From assembly GCF_003339525.1 (NCBI RefSeq), contig NZ_CP031124.1, positions 434,001 through 498,000 on the forward strand: a DNA stretch of 64,000 nucleotides, read 5' to 3'. Under the pieces are notes generated by a model. That model was not told the origin of the DNA and searched no databases. It worked only from the letters and a program-made list of their open reading frames with translations. Position numbers and translations under genes: made by a program. The DNA comes from Ephemeroptericola cinctiostellae (GTDB lineage Bacteria > Pseudomonadota > Gammaproteobacteria > Burkholderiales > Burkholderiaceae). Below are positions 1-9,450 of the stretch, one piece after another (positions within the stretch are counted from its first letter, which is position 1; each line of letters starts with the position of its first letter).

Positions 1-387
1 CAGTATTTTGTCCTTTTTACCTAAAACATAAGGCGCATCCTTGAGCTGATCCCCCTCAAAAACTTGGACAGACTTAATGTTCAAACCTTTGCTGTCCAAT
101 ACCAATCGGGTGCTGTTGGGTCGAACATGGGCAATGCTTAAATCCACATAACCATCCAACACTTTGCGATCAAAATTCACATTCAAATTAAGGTAAACAT
201 GGGTCATCTGCACTTCGTCAATGTTGGCGTAACTGTGCATGTCACGGGCAATGGGTTCAGCAGCCAGCAAGGGCGGTAGCACTTCGGTATTGGCATGCGA
301 CACCTCAGCAAAGCCCATACCCAAAAGCACACTCAATCCAATGAAATACGACATCCGTTTAGCAGGGCAAAAAGATAACCGAGTCAT
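1..387 (-). CDS. M1 family metallopeptidase (aminopeptidase), N-terminal part only
   Basis: The gene begins at 387 and runs off the left edge of the window, so only its first 129 codons are visible. The start has a good ribosome-binding site (AAGGAGAG) on the minus strand. Residues 1-32 look like a secretion signal ending near SHA. The part after it (DMHSYANIDEVQMTHVYLNL, then FDRKVLDGYVDLSI and LVLDSKGLNI) matches the N-terminal beta-domain of leukotriene-A4-hydrolase-like M1 aminopeptidases. The zinc site (HExxH) would lie beyond position 1 and cannot be checked. By family, the enzyme would remove N-terminal residues from peptides; the signal suggests an exported form. The family call is inference from N-terminal motifs. 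Confidence 0.75.
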   Translation of the reverse strand, partial: MTRLSFCPAKRMSYFIGLSVLLGMGFAEVSHANTEVLPPLLAAEPIARDMHSYANIDEVQMTHVYLNLNVNFDRKVLDGYVDLSIAHVRPNSTRLVLDSKGLNIKSVQVFEGDQLKDAPYVLGKKDKIL

Positions 388-491
388 GTTTATTCTCTCC
401 TTCATTTTAATAAATTCAGAAACACCCGGAAAAACATGGGATTGCTTTTCACTTTAAGGACTGAGCTGTGCTCAAAAACACATGGCAAAAC

Positions 492-1448
492 TTAAGCGTA
501 CTTCACACCGGGCAACACACATAACATTTCAAACAACAAATTCGCACCGAGCAAAGACGTGTTGCCCGTTGAGTCATACGGCGGCGACACCTCAACCAAA
601 TCACCACCAATGATGTTCAAACCTTTGCAACCCCGCACAATTTCCAAACCCTGTTGCACCGTCAAACCACCCACTTCTGGTGTGCCTGTTCCGGGCGCAA
701 ATGCTGGATCCAAGCCATCGATGTCATACGAAATGTACACAGGGCCATCGCCCATCATGGCACGAACCTCATCCATCAACGGTGCGAGTGACTTGTGCCA
801 GCATTCTTCAGCTTGCACCACACGAATGCCTTGTGCGCGGCACCAATCAAAATCTTCAGCCGAGTAACCCGTGCCACGCAGGCCAATTTGCACCATGCGA
901 TGTGGATCAATCAGGTTTTCTTCGAGGGCGCGGCGAAACGGGGTGCCGTGGGCAATTTTTTCACCAAACATTTCATCGTTGACATCCGCATGTGCGTCAA
1001 TGTGGACGACACCAATTGGCTGTGCATGCTTCTTGCGCAAGGCGCGTAAAATCGGCAATACGATGGTGTGATCACCACCCAAAGTCAAAGGCACAACCCC
1101 CGCATCAGCGACTTTGTCATAGTATTCTTCGATGATGCGAATCGAATCAAGCAGATTGAATGTGTTGATCGGGCAATCGCCCAAATCAGCCACTTGCAAC
1201 GACTCAAATGGTGCCGCACGCGTGGCCATATTGTAGGGGCGCAACAGGCTGGATTCGGCGCGAATTTGGCGGGGTCCATAGCGTGCGCCCACGCGATTGG
1301 ATGTGCCAATGTCAAACGGCACACCGATAAAACCAACGTCAATGTTGTCGGACAATGTCGCCATCGGTAAACGCATCATGGTCGCAATGCCACCCGCGCG
1401 TGGCATGTCATTACCACCCAATGGTTGATTGAATTTAGAAGCTTGCAT
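492..1448 (-). CDS. Agmatinase/guanidinobutyrase-family ureohydrolase
   Basis: A 318-residue protein with the full binuclear-manganese signature of the arginase/agmatinase family: GGDHTI (about 124-129), DAHAD (151-155), and SYDIDGLDPAFAPGTGTPE near 240. The family hydrolyses a guanidino group to release urea. The length and the APGTGTPEVGG stretch fit agmatinase, guanidinobutyrase or guanidinopropionase better than true arginase; the exact substrate cannot be read from sequence. The frame stays open upstream to 1541, but a strong promoter lies at 1526-1554 and an AAAGGAAT ribosome-binding site precedes the ATG at 1448, so that start is preferred. A decarboxylase at 15777-18032 that may make agmatine is in the same window, so a putrescine route is possible but not shown. 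Confidence 0.88.
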   Translation of the reverse strand: MQASKFNQPLGGNDMPRAGGIATMMRLPMATLSDNIDVGFIGVPFDIGTSNRVGARYGPRQIRAESSLLRPYNMATRAAPFESLQVADLGDCPINTFNLLDSIRIIEEYYDKVADAGVVPLTLGGDHTIVLPILRALRKKHAQPIGVVHIDAHADVNDEMFGEKIAHGTPFRRALEENLIDPHRMVQIGLRGTGYSAEDFDWCRAQGIRVVQAEECWHKSLAPLMDEVRAMMGDGPVYISYDIDGLDPAFAPGTGTPEVGGLTVQQGLEIVRGCKGLNIIGGDLVEVSPPYDSTGNTSLLGANLLFEMLCVLPGVKYA

Positions 1449-1525
1449 AAGAAATTCCTTTAGGCTCAATGAGGCTTTTGTATTGAAAAAAGCACCGTTC
1501 TGTACAAACCAGTCTATTTTGGACA

Positions 1526-1554
1526 ATACTAAGCGAATCATCGGACACTGTCAA
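1526..1554 (-). promoter_or_regulatory. Sigma-70 promoter for the ureohydrolase gene
   Basis: On the minus strand TTGACA (1554-1549) is followed after exactly 17 bases by TAGTAT (1531-1526). Transcription would start near 1519, giving a leader of about 70 bases before the ATG at 1448. It also argues against the longer reading frame starting at 1541. Confidence 0.75.
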
Positions 1555-1585
1555 GAATATCACATGCCGCAGTGCAGTAGATTTC

Positions 1586-1622
1586 AAAAAAAACCACCCA
1601 AAATCAAGCGACTTGGGCGGTT
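1586..1622 (-). terminator. Rho-independent terminator, downstream of the M16 protease gene
   Basis: Read on the minus strand, a 10-bp stem (AACCGCCCAA with TTGGGTGGTT, one G-T pair) is followed by a run of T. It lies about 130 bases after the stop codon of the M16 gene and upstream of the ureohydrolase promoter, so it separates the two units. The rest of the 1449-1755 gap holds only this and the promoter. Confidence 0.7.
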
Positions 1623-1755
1623 CATCAGACATCATGGGTTTTCATTACCCCAATCAATTTTTGAAAAATTTTGGGAAGGTTTAGGGAGGTTTGTGGAAGA
1701 CTAACTCAAGAAAAAGACAATCCAGATGTGGATCCTCTTTAAATCGCGTTACCTC

Positions 1756-4584
1756 CTATTCAGGTTTTAATACCGCAATGACCATGTGATCCGTTAAATA
1801 ATTGCGTGCCACTTTTTGCACATCAGCAGCACTTAACGCGTTTAAACGATTTTCATAGCTCAATATGTCCTTCGGGTCACTGCCATTTTTCAACGCACCT
1901 TGCAATTGACTCAACCAAAAAGCATTGGTTTTGACTTCTTCGCGACGACTCACTGTGCGCGCTTGGCGGAACTTATCCATTTCCTGTGAAGTCGGTCCCG
2001 CAGTGATGAATTGTTTAAGTTCTTGCAAAGCACTCTGTGTCAGCGCGTCCGCTTTCGCTGGCTCGCACGGAAAATCAATGGCGAACGCATATCGACCATA
2101 AGGCTGTTTGATGATCTGACCTGACACTTCAATGCTGTACACCCCGCCTTGCGCCTCGCGCAATTGATTGAGTAAACGCATGGTCATGACATAACCAATG
2201 GCATCCATCGCCATGCGTTCTTTTGGGTCATACACGGTTTCACCACCAAACTCAATGTGAACAAGACTGAGTGGTTCTTTACCTTTTTTAACCTCAATGG
2301 TGCGGTTGGTGAAATCGGGGCGATAACCGTGATCTTTAAAATGCGGCGACTGCGATGCATCGCTGGGTAAACTGCCAAGGTACAGCTCGCTTAGGCGTTG
2401 CAGTTCTTTGGGCTCAATTTTGCCGACAAATGTAAAATGCAGGCCGTTGACATTGGCAAAGGCTTGACGAAAATTGCGATAAGCCAATGCGTAGTCACTG
2501 TTTTTCCATGCATTGGCGTTCGGGTAAGCCCCATGAAAACGGGGATTGTTGCGGTTCAAATTGCGTTCAAAGGTGTCTTGAAAAGTCGCCATGCGATCGC
2601 GTTCTAGATTAGCCGTGGCGGCCATATTACGCTCAAGCACGCCTTTGAAACTGTCGGGATTGTTGTTCAAACCCGTGAGTAAACTGTGGGTCAGGGTGAG
2701 AAAGGTTTCTGCATCTTTCGGGGCGAAAAAACCATGCACCCCTTGTTGGGTGTCATCGGCATCCAGTTCAACCTGACCAACCTTATCCGACAATAAACGT
2801 GACAATTGGGTTTTTGATAAACCATTCACCCCCGCCTCGGGCAGGGCATCGAACGCCCAATGCGTGCGTTGCCAGTCTTCATCGGACAAGCGTGAAAAAC
2901 CACCCGCCATCGTGCTGGCAAACTCAATGCGATCTTGGTTGAAATCGGTTGGTTTGTAACTGACCTTCACGCCATTGGACAGCGTCCATGTGGTCAAATT
3001 CAGGGCTTTATCAAATGTTGTAGCAATCGTTTTGCCCGCCTTCGGCGGCGTTGTAAGTAACCTTGTGGCATCTGGTTTTTCGCCGTAAGGCTCAACTTCT
3101 GGGGTCTGACCCAAAAGGGTGGTGATGCTTTTTTCGGATAAAGCCGCCGTGCTGTCGTTGCCTGCGACCAAAATCATTCGGTTTTCTGGTGTGAAATAGT
3201 ATCGTGCAAGGGCATTGATGTCGTTCAAATTGATTTTTGGCAACTCAGAACGCAGCGTCCGCTCTTCCCAAGCCAAACTCGGCAAAGGTTCACCTTCCGT
3301 TTCACCGCGAACATACTCAGCCGCTTTGCTTGCAGATTCGGCTTTATCGCGGTTGATGAATTGGGTTTGCATGTCTGCCAGCATTTCTTTGACACTGCGG
3401 TCAAGTTCAGGCTGAGTGAAACCATGTTGCAGCACACGCAACACTTCGCGCTGCAAAGCTTCAAGGGTGGATTTTTGTTGCCCTGGTGCCGCGGTGGCGA
3501 TCAGGTGCAAGGCCTGTTTATTGCGCACAATGCCGCCCAAATCCCCGATTTGCACCACCGCGCCCACAAATGGCGGCGTTGGAGAGTCGAGTAGGGCACT
3601 CAACCGATGATTCATCATTTGTGTGAGCAAGGTTCTTTTTTGATCATTGACGTAACCGCGAACATCACGAGACAATACGGTATCGTTTTGCTCTTTTTGT
3701 AACCACGTGATGGTGTTGGCGGTCAAATCTTTGTCTTTAAAAATCGCGACCACGGGCTCTTGGTTGTTGGGTACGCTGCTTTTCGCAAGCGGTTCGGATG
3801 CATTTGGGTTGGTGTGTTTGGCAAAATGTTGCTCAATCAATGCCTTGCCTTGCGTCGCCGTCACATCGCCGACCATGACCACGGCCATCAGATTGGGGCG
3901 ATACCAACGGTGGTAAAAATCACGCAATCTTTCTGGCGGCGCATGCTCAATGACTTCGGTTTTGCCAATGGGCAAGCGTTTGGCGTAAGTCGAACCTTTC
4001 GCCATGACCCCGATGCTTTGTTCCATGATGCGTGATTCAGGATTTTGCGTACTGGCGCGCCACTCCTCAAGCACCACACCACGCTCTTGCTCAATTTCGG
4101 TGCGGTCCAAGCTGGCATTAAACGCCCAGTCTTCTAAAATTTGCATACCTGTCGAAAGGTTTTTGGGGTTGGCAGTGGGGATTGGTAAAATGTACACCGT
4201 CTCATTGAAACCCGTATAAGCATTCAAATCCGCACCAAACTGCACACCCATTTGCTCCAGTTGATTGGTCAATTCATGCTTTGGAAAATGCGCCGTGCCG
4301 TTAAACGCCATGTGCTCCATGAAATGTGCCAAGCCTTGTTCATCATCGCGCTCATTGAGCGAACCTGCTTTGACAATCAAACGCAGTTCAACTTTTTTCT
4401 CAGGTGTCTTGTTGGGTAAAATGTAATAATTTAAACCATTCTCAAGCTGACCTTTGATGAGCTTTTCATCCACAGGAATCGGCCCATACAAAGGATCAAT
4501 GACACGCGCATGGGTCATTGGACTGGACAAGCTGATGCCTAAAACAAAAGCAATGGACAACTGATGTTTTGGGTAAAAAGACAT
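1756..4584 (-). CDS. M16 family zinc metalloprotease (two-module, PqqL-like), exported
   Basis: A 942-residue protein with an N-terminal signal (cleavage probably after THA, residue 26). The inverted zinc motif HFMEH is at residues 87-91, with the third ligand region ERGVVLEEWRAS near 165. The length fits the M16B arrangement of a catalytic half followed by a non-catalytic half that together form a closed chamber for peptides, as in PqqL-type proteins. It probably acts in the periplasm. The start is well placed: AGGAATCTTT directly precedes the ATG. The gene stands alone, diverging from the ABC exporter across a 242-bp gap and ending in its own terminator. The peptide substrate is unknown. 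Confidence 0.9.
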   Translation of the reverse strand: MSFYPKHQLSIAFVLGISLSSPMTHARVIDPLYGPIPVDEKLIKGQLENGLNYYILPNKTPEKKVELRLIVKAGSLNERDDEQGLAHFMEHMAFNGTAHFPKHELTNQLEQMGVQFGADLNAYTGFNETVYILPIPTANPKNLSTGMQILEDWAFNASLDRTEIEQERGVVLEEWRASTQNPESRIMEQSIGVMAKGSTYAKRLPIGKTEVIEHAPPERLRDFYHRWYRPNLMAVVMVGDVTATQGKALIEQHFAKHTNPNASEPLAKSSVPNNQEPVVAIFKDKDLTANTITWLQKEQNDTVLSRDVRGYVNDQKRTLLTQMMNHRLSALLDSPTPPFVGAVVQIGDLGGIVRNKQALHLIATAAPGQQKSTLEALQREVLRVLQHGFTQPELDRSVKEMLADMQTQFINRDKAESASKAAEYVRGETEGEPLPSLAWEERTLRSELPKINLNDINALARYYFTPENRMILVAGNDSTAALSEKSITTLLGQTPEVEPYGEKPDATRLLTTPPKAGKTIATTFDKALNLTTWTLSNGVKVSYKPTDFNQDRIEFASTMAGGFSRLSDEDWQRTHWAFDALPEAGVNGLSKTQLSRLLSDKVGQVELDADDTQQGVHGFFAPKDAETFLTLTHSLLTGLNNNPDSFKGVLERNMAATANLERDRMATFQDTFERNLNRNNPRFHGAYPNANAWKNSDYALAYRNFRQAFANVNGLHFTFVGKIEPKELQRLSELYLGSLPSDASQSPHFKDHGYRPDFTNRTIEVKKGKEPLSLVHIEFGGETVYDPKERMAMDAIGYVMTMRLLNQLREAQGGVYSIEVSGQIIKQPYGRYAFAIDFPCEPAKADALTQSALQELKQFITAGPTSQEMDKFRQARTVSRREEVKTNAFWLSQLQGALKNGSDPKDILSYENRLNALSAADVQKVARNYLTDHMVIAVLKPE

Positions 4585-4739
4585 AAAGATTCCTGTGCAG
4601 TGGTAAAATTTGTTTCATTGTAACCCATCAAAAATCGCAACCTTCTGTTTGCTGCCATGTATTGCAACCCCATCACACATCGGTACGGCTTTTATCATGA
4701 AAACGCCATCAACACGGTTTAGCGTCATGGTCTCAACTG

Positions 4740-4760
4740 TTGCACAAGCGGTCTGTGCAA
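4740..4760. promoter_or_regulatory. Inverted repeat upstream of the ABC exporter (possible operator)
   Basis: TTGCACA, seven bases, then TGTGCAA: a perfect 7-bp inverted repeat with half-sites about one helical turn and a half apart, 67 bases upstream of the exporter start and between the divergent M16 and ABC genes. This is the geometry of a dimeric repressor or activator site. No regulator gene is in the window, so its role is inference. Confidence 0.35.
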
Positions 4761-4826
4761 ACCCTTTAATTTAACAATTGCAAAGTAAAATCTTAATTTG
4801 TGATGACTCCTACAAAGTGAAATACC

Positions 4827-6653
4827 ATGTTCAATTGGTTTGAAAACCGCATCGACCCTTATCCCACAGACAACCAGACCCCGCCCAATTCCAGTTTATT
4901 CGCTTTTATTTGGGCGTGCCTTGACGGCATGCGCGGCTGGGTGGTGGCGATGGTGTTGTTGACCGCAGTCATCGGCGCATTTGAAGCGTATTTGTTCAAC
5001 ATGATGGGCAAAGTCGTTGACTGGTTGGCCAGCGCTTCCCCTGCAACACTGTGGACAAGCCATGCCGCCGAAATCCGCCTCATGTTGACCGTTGTGATCG
5101 TCAGTCCGTTGGTTGTGCTGTTGCAATCGACGATCAAATTGCAAACCTTGCAAGGTGCGTTTCCAATGCGCTTGCGTTGGAACTTTCACCGCTTGATGCT
5201 GGATCAAAGCATGGGCTTTTATCAAGACGAATTTGCAGGACGGGTGTCAGCAAAAGTCATGCAAACCGCTTTAGCCGTACGTGACAGCGTGATGAACGTC
5301 AGTGACATGGCCGTGTACGTGCTGATTTATCTGCTCACCAGTGCCGCCATTTTGGGCAGCTTTGATGCGTGGCTGATCGTGCCGTTTGCATTCTGGATGG
5401 TTGCCTTTTTCAGCTCGCTGGTGTATTTCATCCCCCGTTTGGGCAAAACCGCGCAAGCACAAGCAGATGCGCGTTCACTCATGACGGGACGAGTCACCGA
5501 TGCCTATTCCAACATCGCCACAGTGAAACTGTTTTCACACGGTCGCCGCGAAGCCGCTTATGCCAAATCCGCCATGCGCGAATTCATGACCACCGTGCAC
5601 CAACAAATGCGCTTGGTCACGCAGCTCGAAACCACCAATCACGCCCTGAACATGATCCTCATCGCAGGCACAGTCGGATTGTCTTTGTGGCTGTGGTCAG
5701 GCGCACACATTGGTGTTGGTGCAGTCGCCGCAGCCACCGCAATGGCGTTGCGGCTGAATGGTTTATCCCATTGGATCATGTGGGAATCCGCCAGTTTGCT
5801 CGAAAACATGGGCACGGTACAAGACGGCATGAGCACTTTGTCGCGCAAGCACGCCATTGTTGATGCCAATGACGCGACAGAATTACAAGTCACCGCAGGG
5901 CACGTTGAGTTCAAAAACGTTAATTTTCATTACGGTGAAAATAAAAACCTATTGGAAAACCTCAGTTTAAACATCAAAGCAGGCGAAAAAATAGGCCTCG
6001 TCGGCCGCTCGGGCGCAGGCAAAAGCACCATTGTCAACTTACTCTTGCGCTTTTATGACGTGCAATCAGGGCAAATCCTCATCGACAATCAAGACATCCG
6101 TCACGTCACACAAAACTCTTTACGCGCGCAAATTGGCATGGTCACACAAGACACCTCTTTGCTGCACCGTTCGGTACGCGACAATTTGACCTATGGTCGC
6201 CCAGAAGCCAGTGAAGCCGACATGCACCTCGCTGCAAAAAGAGCTGAAGCACTTGAATTCATTGAGCTTCTATCCGATGCACAAGGCAGAACAAGCTTCG
6301 ATGCGCATGTCGGCGAACGTGGCGTGAAGCTCTCAGGCGGTCAACGCCAACGCATCGCCATCGCCCGTGTCATGCTTAAAGACGCCCCCATATTATTACT
6401 CGATGAAGCCACCAGCGCACTGGATTCCGAAGTTGAATCCGCCATTCAAGCCAGCTTGTATGAGTTGATGGAAGGCAAAACGGTGATCGCAATTGCCCAC
6501 CGCCTCTCCACCATCGCCGCCATGGATCGACTGGTGGTGTTGGATGAAGGAAAAATCATCGAACAAGGCTCGCATGCAGAACTCTTGGCGAAAAATGGTT
6601 TGTATGCGCGGCTATGGATGCATCAAAGCGGCGGATTTTTAGGGGAGGAATGA
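4827..6653 (+). CDS. ABC exporter, fused permease and ATPase (MsbA/MdlB type)
   Basis: A 608-residue half-transporter that would work as a homodimer in the inner membrane. Residues about 24-330 form the six-helix exporter membrane domain; the ATPase follows with Walker A GRSGAGKST (393-401), signature LSGGQRQRIAIAR, Walker B ILLLDEATSALD and the switch histidine in AIAHRLSTIA. The long hydrophilic N-terminus and the sequence around YFIPRLG fit the ATP-binding/permease proteins related to MdlB and YheH better than MsbA itself. The cargo cannot be deduced. It is a single-gene unit with an inverted repeat upstream and a terminator downstream. Although this is a + strand gene, C exceeds G on its coding strand, unlike + strand genes beyond 9.5 kb. 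Confidence 0.88.
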   Translation: MFNWFENRIDPYPTDNQTPPNSSLFAFIWACLDGMRGWVVAMVLLTAVIGAFEAYLFNMMGKVVDWLASASPATLWTSHAAEIRLMLTVVIVSPLVVLLQSTIKLQTLQGAFPMRLRWNFHRLMLDQSMGFYQDEFAGRVSAKVMQTALAVRDSVMNVSDMAVYVLIYLLTSAAILGSFDAWLIVPFAFWMVAFFSSLVYFIPRLGKTAQAQADARSLMTGRVTDAYSNIATVKLFSHGRREAAYAKSAMREFMTTVHQQMRLVTQLETTNHALNMILIAGTVGLSLWLWSGAHIGVGAVAAATAMALRLNGLSHWIMWESASLLENMGTVQDGMSTLSRKHAIVDANDATELQVTAGHVEFKNVNFHYGENKNLLENLSLNIKAGEKIGLVGRSGAGKSTIVNLLLRFYDVQSGQILIDNQDIRHVTQNSLRAQIGMVTQDTSLLHRSVRDNLTYGRPEASEADMHLAAKRAEALEFIELLSDAQGRTSFDAHVGERGVKLSGGQRQRIAIARVMLKDAPILLLDEATSALDSEVESAIQASLYELMEGKTVIAIAHRLSTIAAMDRLVVLDEGKIIEQGSHAELLAKNGLYARLWMHQSGGFLGEE

Positions 6654-6670
6654 CCCTCAACACGATCATT

Positions 6671-6702
6671 AAAAAAGCAAAAACCCTTTTTTGCTTTTTT
6701 TT
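6671..6702 (+). terminator. Rho-independent terminator of the ABC exporter gene
   Basis: A 13-bp perfect stem AAAAAAGCAAAAA / TTTTTGCTTTTTT around a CCC loop, ending in a run of T, 18 bases after the stop codon. Confidence 0.7.
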
Positions 6703-7180
6703 GTGCCCGCCACAAACACCCACTAAAATTAAAAAGACATCAAACAATGCGCGATGAAAGACTTAAAAAATAAACACCTTTTTTTCATCATTGCCCCAGC
6801 TAAAAAATGATCCTTTCTAAATCCGCGCAAAACATTGTGCGTCCATTTCCATTTTTTGGCGAAGATTGGACCCGATTGGTGCATACTTGATGAAAGAATA
6901 TCGGTATAGTGGCGGGTTTAAATTCAGCAAAACCCCATGAATCAAGCCTCCTGCGTGACATCGGCCGCATCATGGGTATCGGATCGCCCAACCATTAACA
7001 TCAAGGAAGCGAAACCTGTTTAAAAAACAACCCTATTGGGGCAAAGTCTAAAAACAATGTGTGCAGCCCTCTCATGGGTTTGCTTAATTTTTGTCAGATT
7101 TCTCAGGCAAAAATTCCAACTTAAACCACGGAAAAAATAGAGTTTTACTTTTTCCGTATTTCCATAAGAATCAATTTTCA
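6703..7180. other. Intergenic stretch without a recognisable gene
   Basis: About 480 bases between the exporter terminator and the thioesterase start. I see no RNA gene, repeat or conserved coding sequence. Short open frames exist on both strands but carry no recognisable motif. The thioesterase promoter must lie somewhere in its right half. Confidence 0.5.
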
Positions 7181-7690
7181 ATGAATACAACCGAACACCA
7201 CGACAAATTAATGCCCGCATTTGACCCTCGTGAATTGACCATGTCTGTTTTAATGACACCCGACATGGCCAATTTTTCAGGCAATGTGCACGGCGGTGTG
7301 ATTTTAAAACTGCTTGATCAAGTCGCTTATGCCTGTGCCAGCCGTTACGCGGGTTGTTACGTCGTGACTTTGTCCGTCGATCAAGTCATGTTTCGACAAC
7401 CGATTCATGTTGGTGAAATGGTGACTTTTTTGGCCAGTGTCAATCATGTGGGTCGCACATCGATGGAAATTGGCATTAAAGTGGTCGCAGAAAACATTCA
7501 AAACCGCAGCGTTCGCCACACCAACAGTTGCTACTTCACCATGGTGGCGATGCAAGATGGCAAAGCACAAGCAGTGCCCGAACTCAGCTTGGATAACCCC
7601 ACTCAAGAACGTCGATTTTATGCAGCGGGTCTGCGCAAGCAAGCACGTTTAGACACCGAAATTGCGCGTCGCCAATTGAAAAACACATAA
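7181..7690 (+). CDS. Acyl-CoA thioesterase, hotdog fold
   Basis: A 169-residue single hotdog domain. The stretch NVHGGVILKLLDQVAYACAS is the hotdog helix with its active-site region, and VTLSVDQVMFRQPIHVGEMV followed by GRTSMEIGIKVVAEN is characteristic of the acyl-CoA hydrolase family (BfiE/YkhA/YciA relatives). Such hexameric cytosolic enzymes hydrolyse acyl-CoA to free acid and CoA. The frame is open upstream to 7091, but family members start close to the ATG at 7181; the ribosome-binding site there is weak. It converges with the EamA gene across a bidirectional terminator. Confidence 0.85.
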   Translation: MNTTEHHDKLMPAFDPRELTMSVLMTPDMANFSGNVHGGVILKLLDQVAYACASRYAGCYVVTLSVDQVMFRQPIHVGEMVTFLASVNHVGRTSMEIGIKVVAENIQNRSVRHTNSCYFTMVAMQDGKAQAVPELSLDNPTQERRFYAAGLRKQARLDTEIARRQLKNT

Positions 7691-7816
7691 TCATTTCACC
7701 AATTATTGCACTGTTTAATTCAACAAGTCTTGGTATGCTTGACCCACTATCGCCTGTACAAAAAAACATCGTCAAGCATGGCACGATGGATTGTTTAGTG
7801 AAACCTCCATAAAATA

Positions 7817-7849
7817 AAAAAAGCAATTCATTTCATGAATTGCTTTTTT
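7817..7849. terminator. Bidirectional terminator between thioesterase and EamA genes
   Basis: A perfect 14-bp stem AAAAAAGCAATTCA / TGAATTGCTTTTTT with a five-base loop. It has an A-run on one side and a T-run on the other, so it can stop transcription from both converging genes. Confidence 0.8.
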
Positions 7850-7916
7850 AAAACGTCAAACCCTGCACTTAGCTTTGAGGAACATTAAAAAACATTTACA
7901 AAAACATCGACTTATC

Positions 7917-8837
7917 CTATTTTTCAAAGTGGGGCTGACTCTTTGCATGACCAGCCCACACCGTCATCATCACCCCGACGACCGTCACCAAACCACCCAG
8001 TAAAACCATGATATGCAAGCGTTCACCCAAAATCAAAGCGCTGAACAACACGCCCGACAACGGCGTTAAATTAATGAATGGTGCCGTGCGCGCAGCACCA
8101 ATCACTTTCACACTGTCCGTGAACCACGTGTAAGCTGTCGCGGTGCCAAAAATGCCCAAATAAAACAAACACATCCATGCTGTCCATGAAAAATGGGGAA
8201 TCAATTGCCATGGCGTTTCACCCACGGCTGCAATCCCCAACAACACCATCCCGACCACACTCGCATAAAAAGTGGTCACCAACGGCGATAAACTTTGCGT
8301 CGCCTGTCGACCGATGAAGGTATAAGCCGTCCATGACACCACGCAACCCAAAATAAGCAGCTCACCCAGCCCAATCTCGCCTTGCAGCAGACGCTCAGGA
8401 TGACCATTGCTGATGACCAGCACACAACCGATCAAAGCCAGCACAATCCCAGTCCCTTTGAGCCACGTCATGCGCTCCTTGTAACCAAGCCATGCCACCA
8501 AAGCCACCAAAACAGGATTAAAAGCAATCACCAATGCACCACGCCCAGCACTGATGTATTTCAACCCCGTCAAAAAACAATAGCTGTACAAAAAAATCCC
8601 TGTAAACCCTAGCCAAAACAAGGTCATGGCATTTGATCTGTTCAATCGAGGCCAGCGACCTTCATGTCGCCACACCACCCAAGCCAAGGCCGCCACTGCA
8701 ATTGAAAAACGAACAAAAGCCCCTGTGAAAGGAGGCACTTCTTGCACCAAGACATGCGCCGCCACCCATGTGCCGCCCCAAAACAAGGTCGTTAAAATCA
8801 ATTTAAAATACACCAAAGTGTGGTTATCACGTGACAT
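7917..8837 (-). CDS. EamA/DMT-superfamily transporter
   Basis: A 306-residue, very hydrophobic protein with about ten membrane helices in two repeated halves, typical of the drug/metabolite transporter superfamily. Marks of the family are FWGGTWVAAHVLV in the first helix, SAGRGALVIAFNPVLVAL near the end of the first repeat, and AARTAPFINLTPLSGVLFSALILGE in the second repeat (the conserved proline-containing helix pair). It is an inner-membrane permease, probably an exporter of amino acids or other small metabolites; substrate unknown. It diverges from the FAD-dependent dehydrogenase across the AT-rich 640-bp gap proposed as an origin. Confidence 0.88.
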   Translation of the reverse strand: MSRDNHTLVYFKLILTTLFWGGTWVAAHVLVQEVPPFTGAFVRFSIAVAALAWVVWRHEGRWPRLNRSNAMTLFWLGFTGIFLYSYCFLTGLKYISAGRGALVIAFNPVLVALVAWLGYKERMTWLKGTGIVLALIGCVLVISNGHPERLLQGEIGLGELLILGCVVSWTAYTFIGRQATQSLSPLVTTFYASVVGMVLLGIAAVGETPWQLIPHFSWTAWMCLFYLGIFGTATAYTWFTDSVKVIGAARTAPFINLTPLSGVLFSALILGERLHIMVLLGGLVTVVGVMMTVWAGHAKSQPHFEK

Positions 8838-9164
8838 GGTCAGCCCAACTTACTGAAAATATAAAATACAGCATTCAAAATATCCAAAGCAATCTGCTTT
8901 TAATTTAAGTTAAGTGTTTGTTTTTAAATACAATATGCATTTTAAGTTCATCCAGTGAGCTTATAGCAAGCTTATAACAAGCATTCAAAACGTTAAAAAA
9001 ACGAGTAATAAAAATAAAAAATTAACGAAAATTAAACAAAATATTTAAACCGCTCTGGATTTTTATAATCTGAATCAATCGAGCAGTATAACTAAAAAAC
9101 GACACTTTCTTTGCGCCTTGCCTTCATTTAAAAAAATAAAATCCCCTTTAAAAAGTGCATAAGG

Positions 9165-9173
9165 TGTGGATAA
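9165..9173 (-). promoter_or_regulatory. DnaA box 1
   Basis: Perfect match to the consensus TTATCCACA on the minus strand (TGTGGATAA on +), 12 bases before box 2 in the same orientation. Confidence 0.7.
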
Positions 9174-9185
9174 CTTTTTGAAAGC

Positions 9186-9194
9186 TGTGGATAA
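9186..9194 (-). promoter_or_regulatory. DnaA box 2
   Basis: Perfect TTATCCACA on the minus strand. Start-to-start spacing from box 1 is 21 bases, two helical turns, which suits cooperative DnaA binding. Confidence 0.7.
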
Positions 9195-9309
9195 AAAGTG
9201 AACAGATTTAAAAGTTTTTTTTCTTTGATCAAATGCCATTTTTTTATCAACACACAACCCACAACTCAAAATAAGACTTAAGATTTTGAAACAATTGATT
9301 TAATTAATC

Positions 9310-9318
9310 TTATCCACA
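9310..9318 (+). promoter_or_regulatory. DnaA box 3
   Basis: Perfect TTATCCACA on the + strand, opposite in orientation to boxes 1 and 2, 115 bases further on and followed by more AT-rich sequence. Confidence 0.7.
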
Positions 9319-9450
9319 GTTTTGACTTTAGAATATAAAAACAGTTTTAATAAACAGATTTTATTGATATAAGTCAAAGAACAACTTAAAAACTTAAACC
9401 CTCTAAAAAATAAAGATCGCTTTAACCCTTCACTTCAACCCTTACAGGGC

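Noticed and set aside
1435..1541. Longer N-terminus of the ureohydrolase and an overlapping short frame
   Set aside because: A consensus promoter lies inside this stretch and the family length and ribosome-binding site support the start at 1448.
4827..6653. The ABC exporter as the type I secretion ATPase for the RTX protein
   Set aside because: It lacks the C39-like domain, is 18 kb away, and has no membrane-fusion or TolC partner beside it.
6936..7022. A 28-codon frame (MNQASC...) in the gap before the thioesterase
   Set aside because: No ribosome-binding site or recognisable motif; probably chance.
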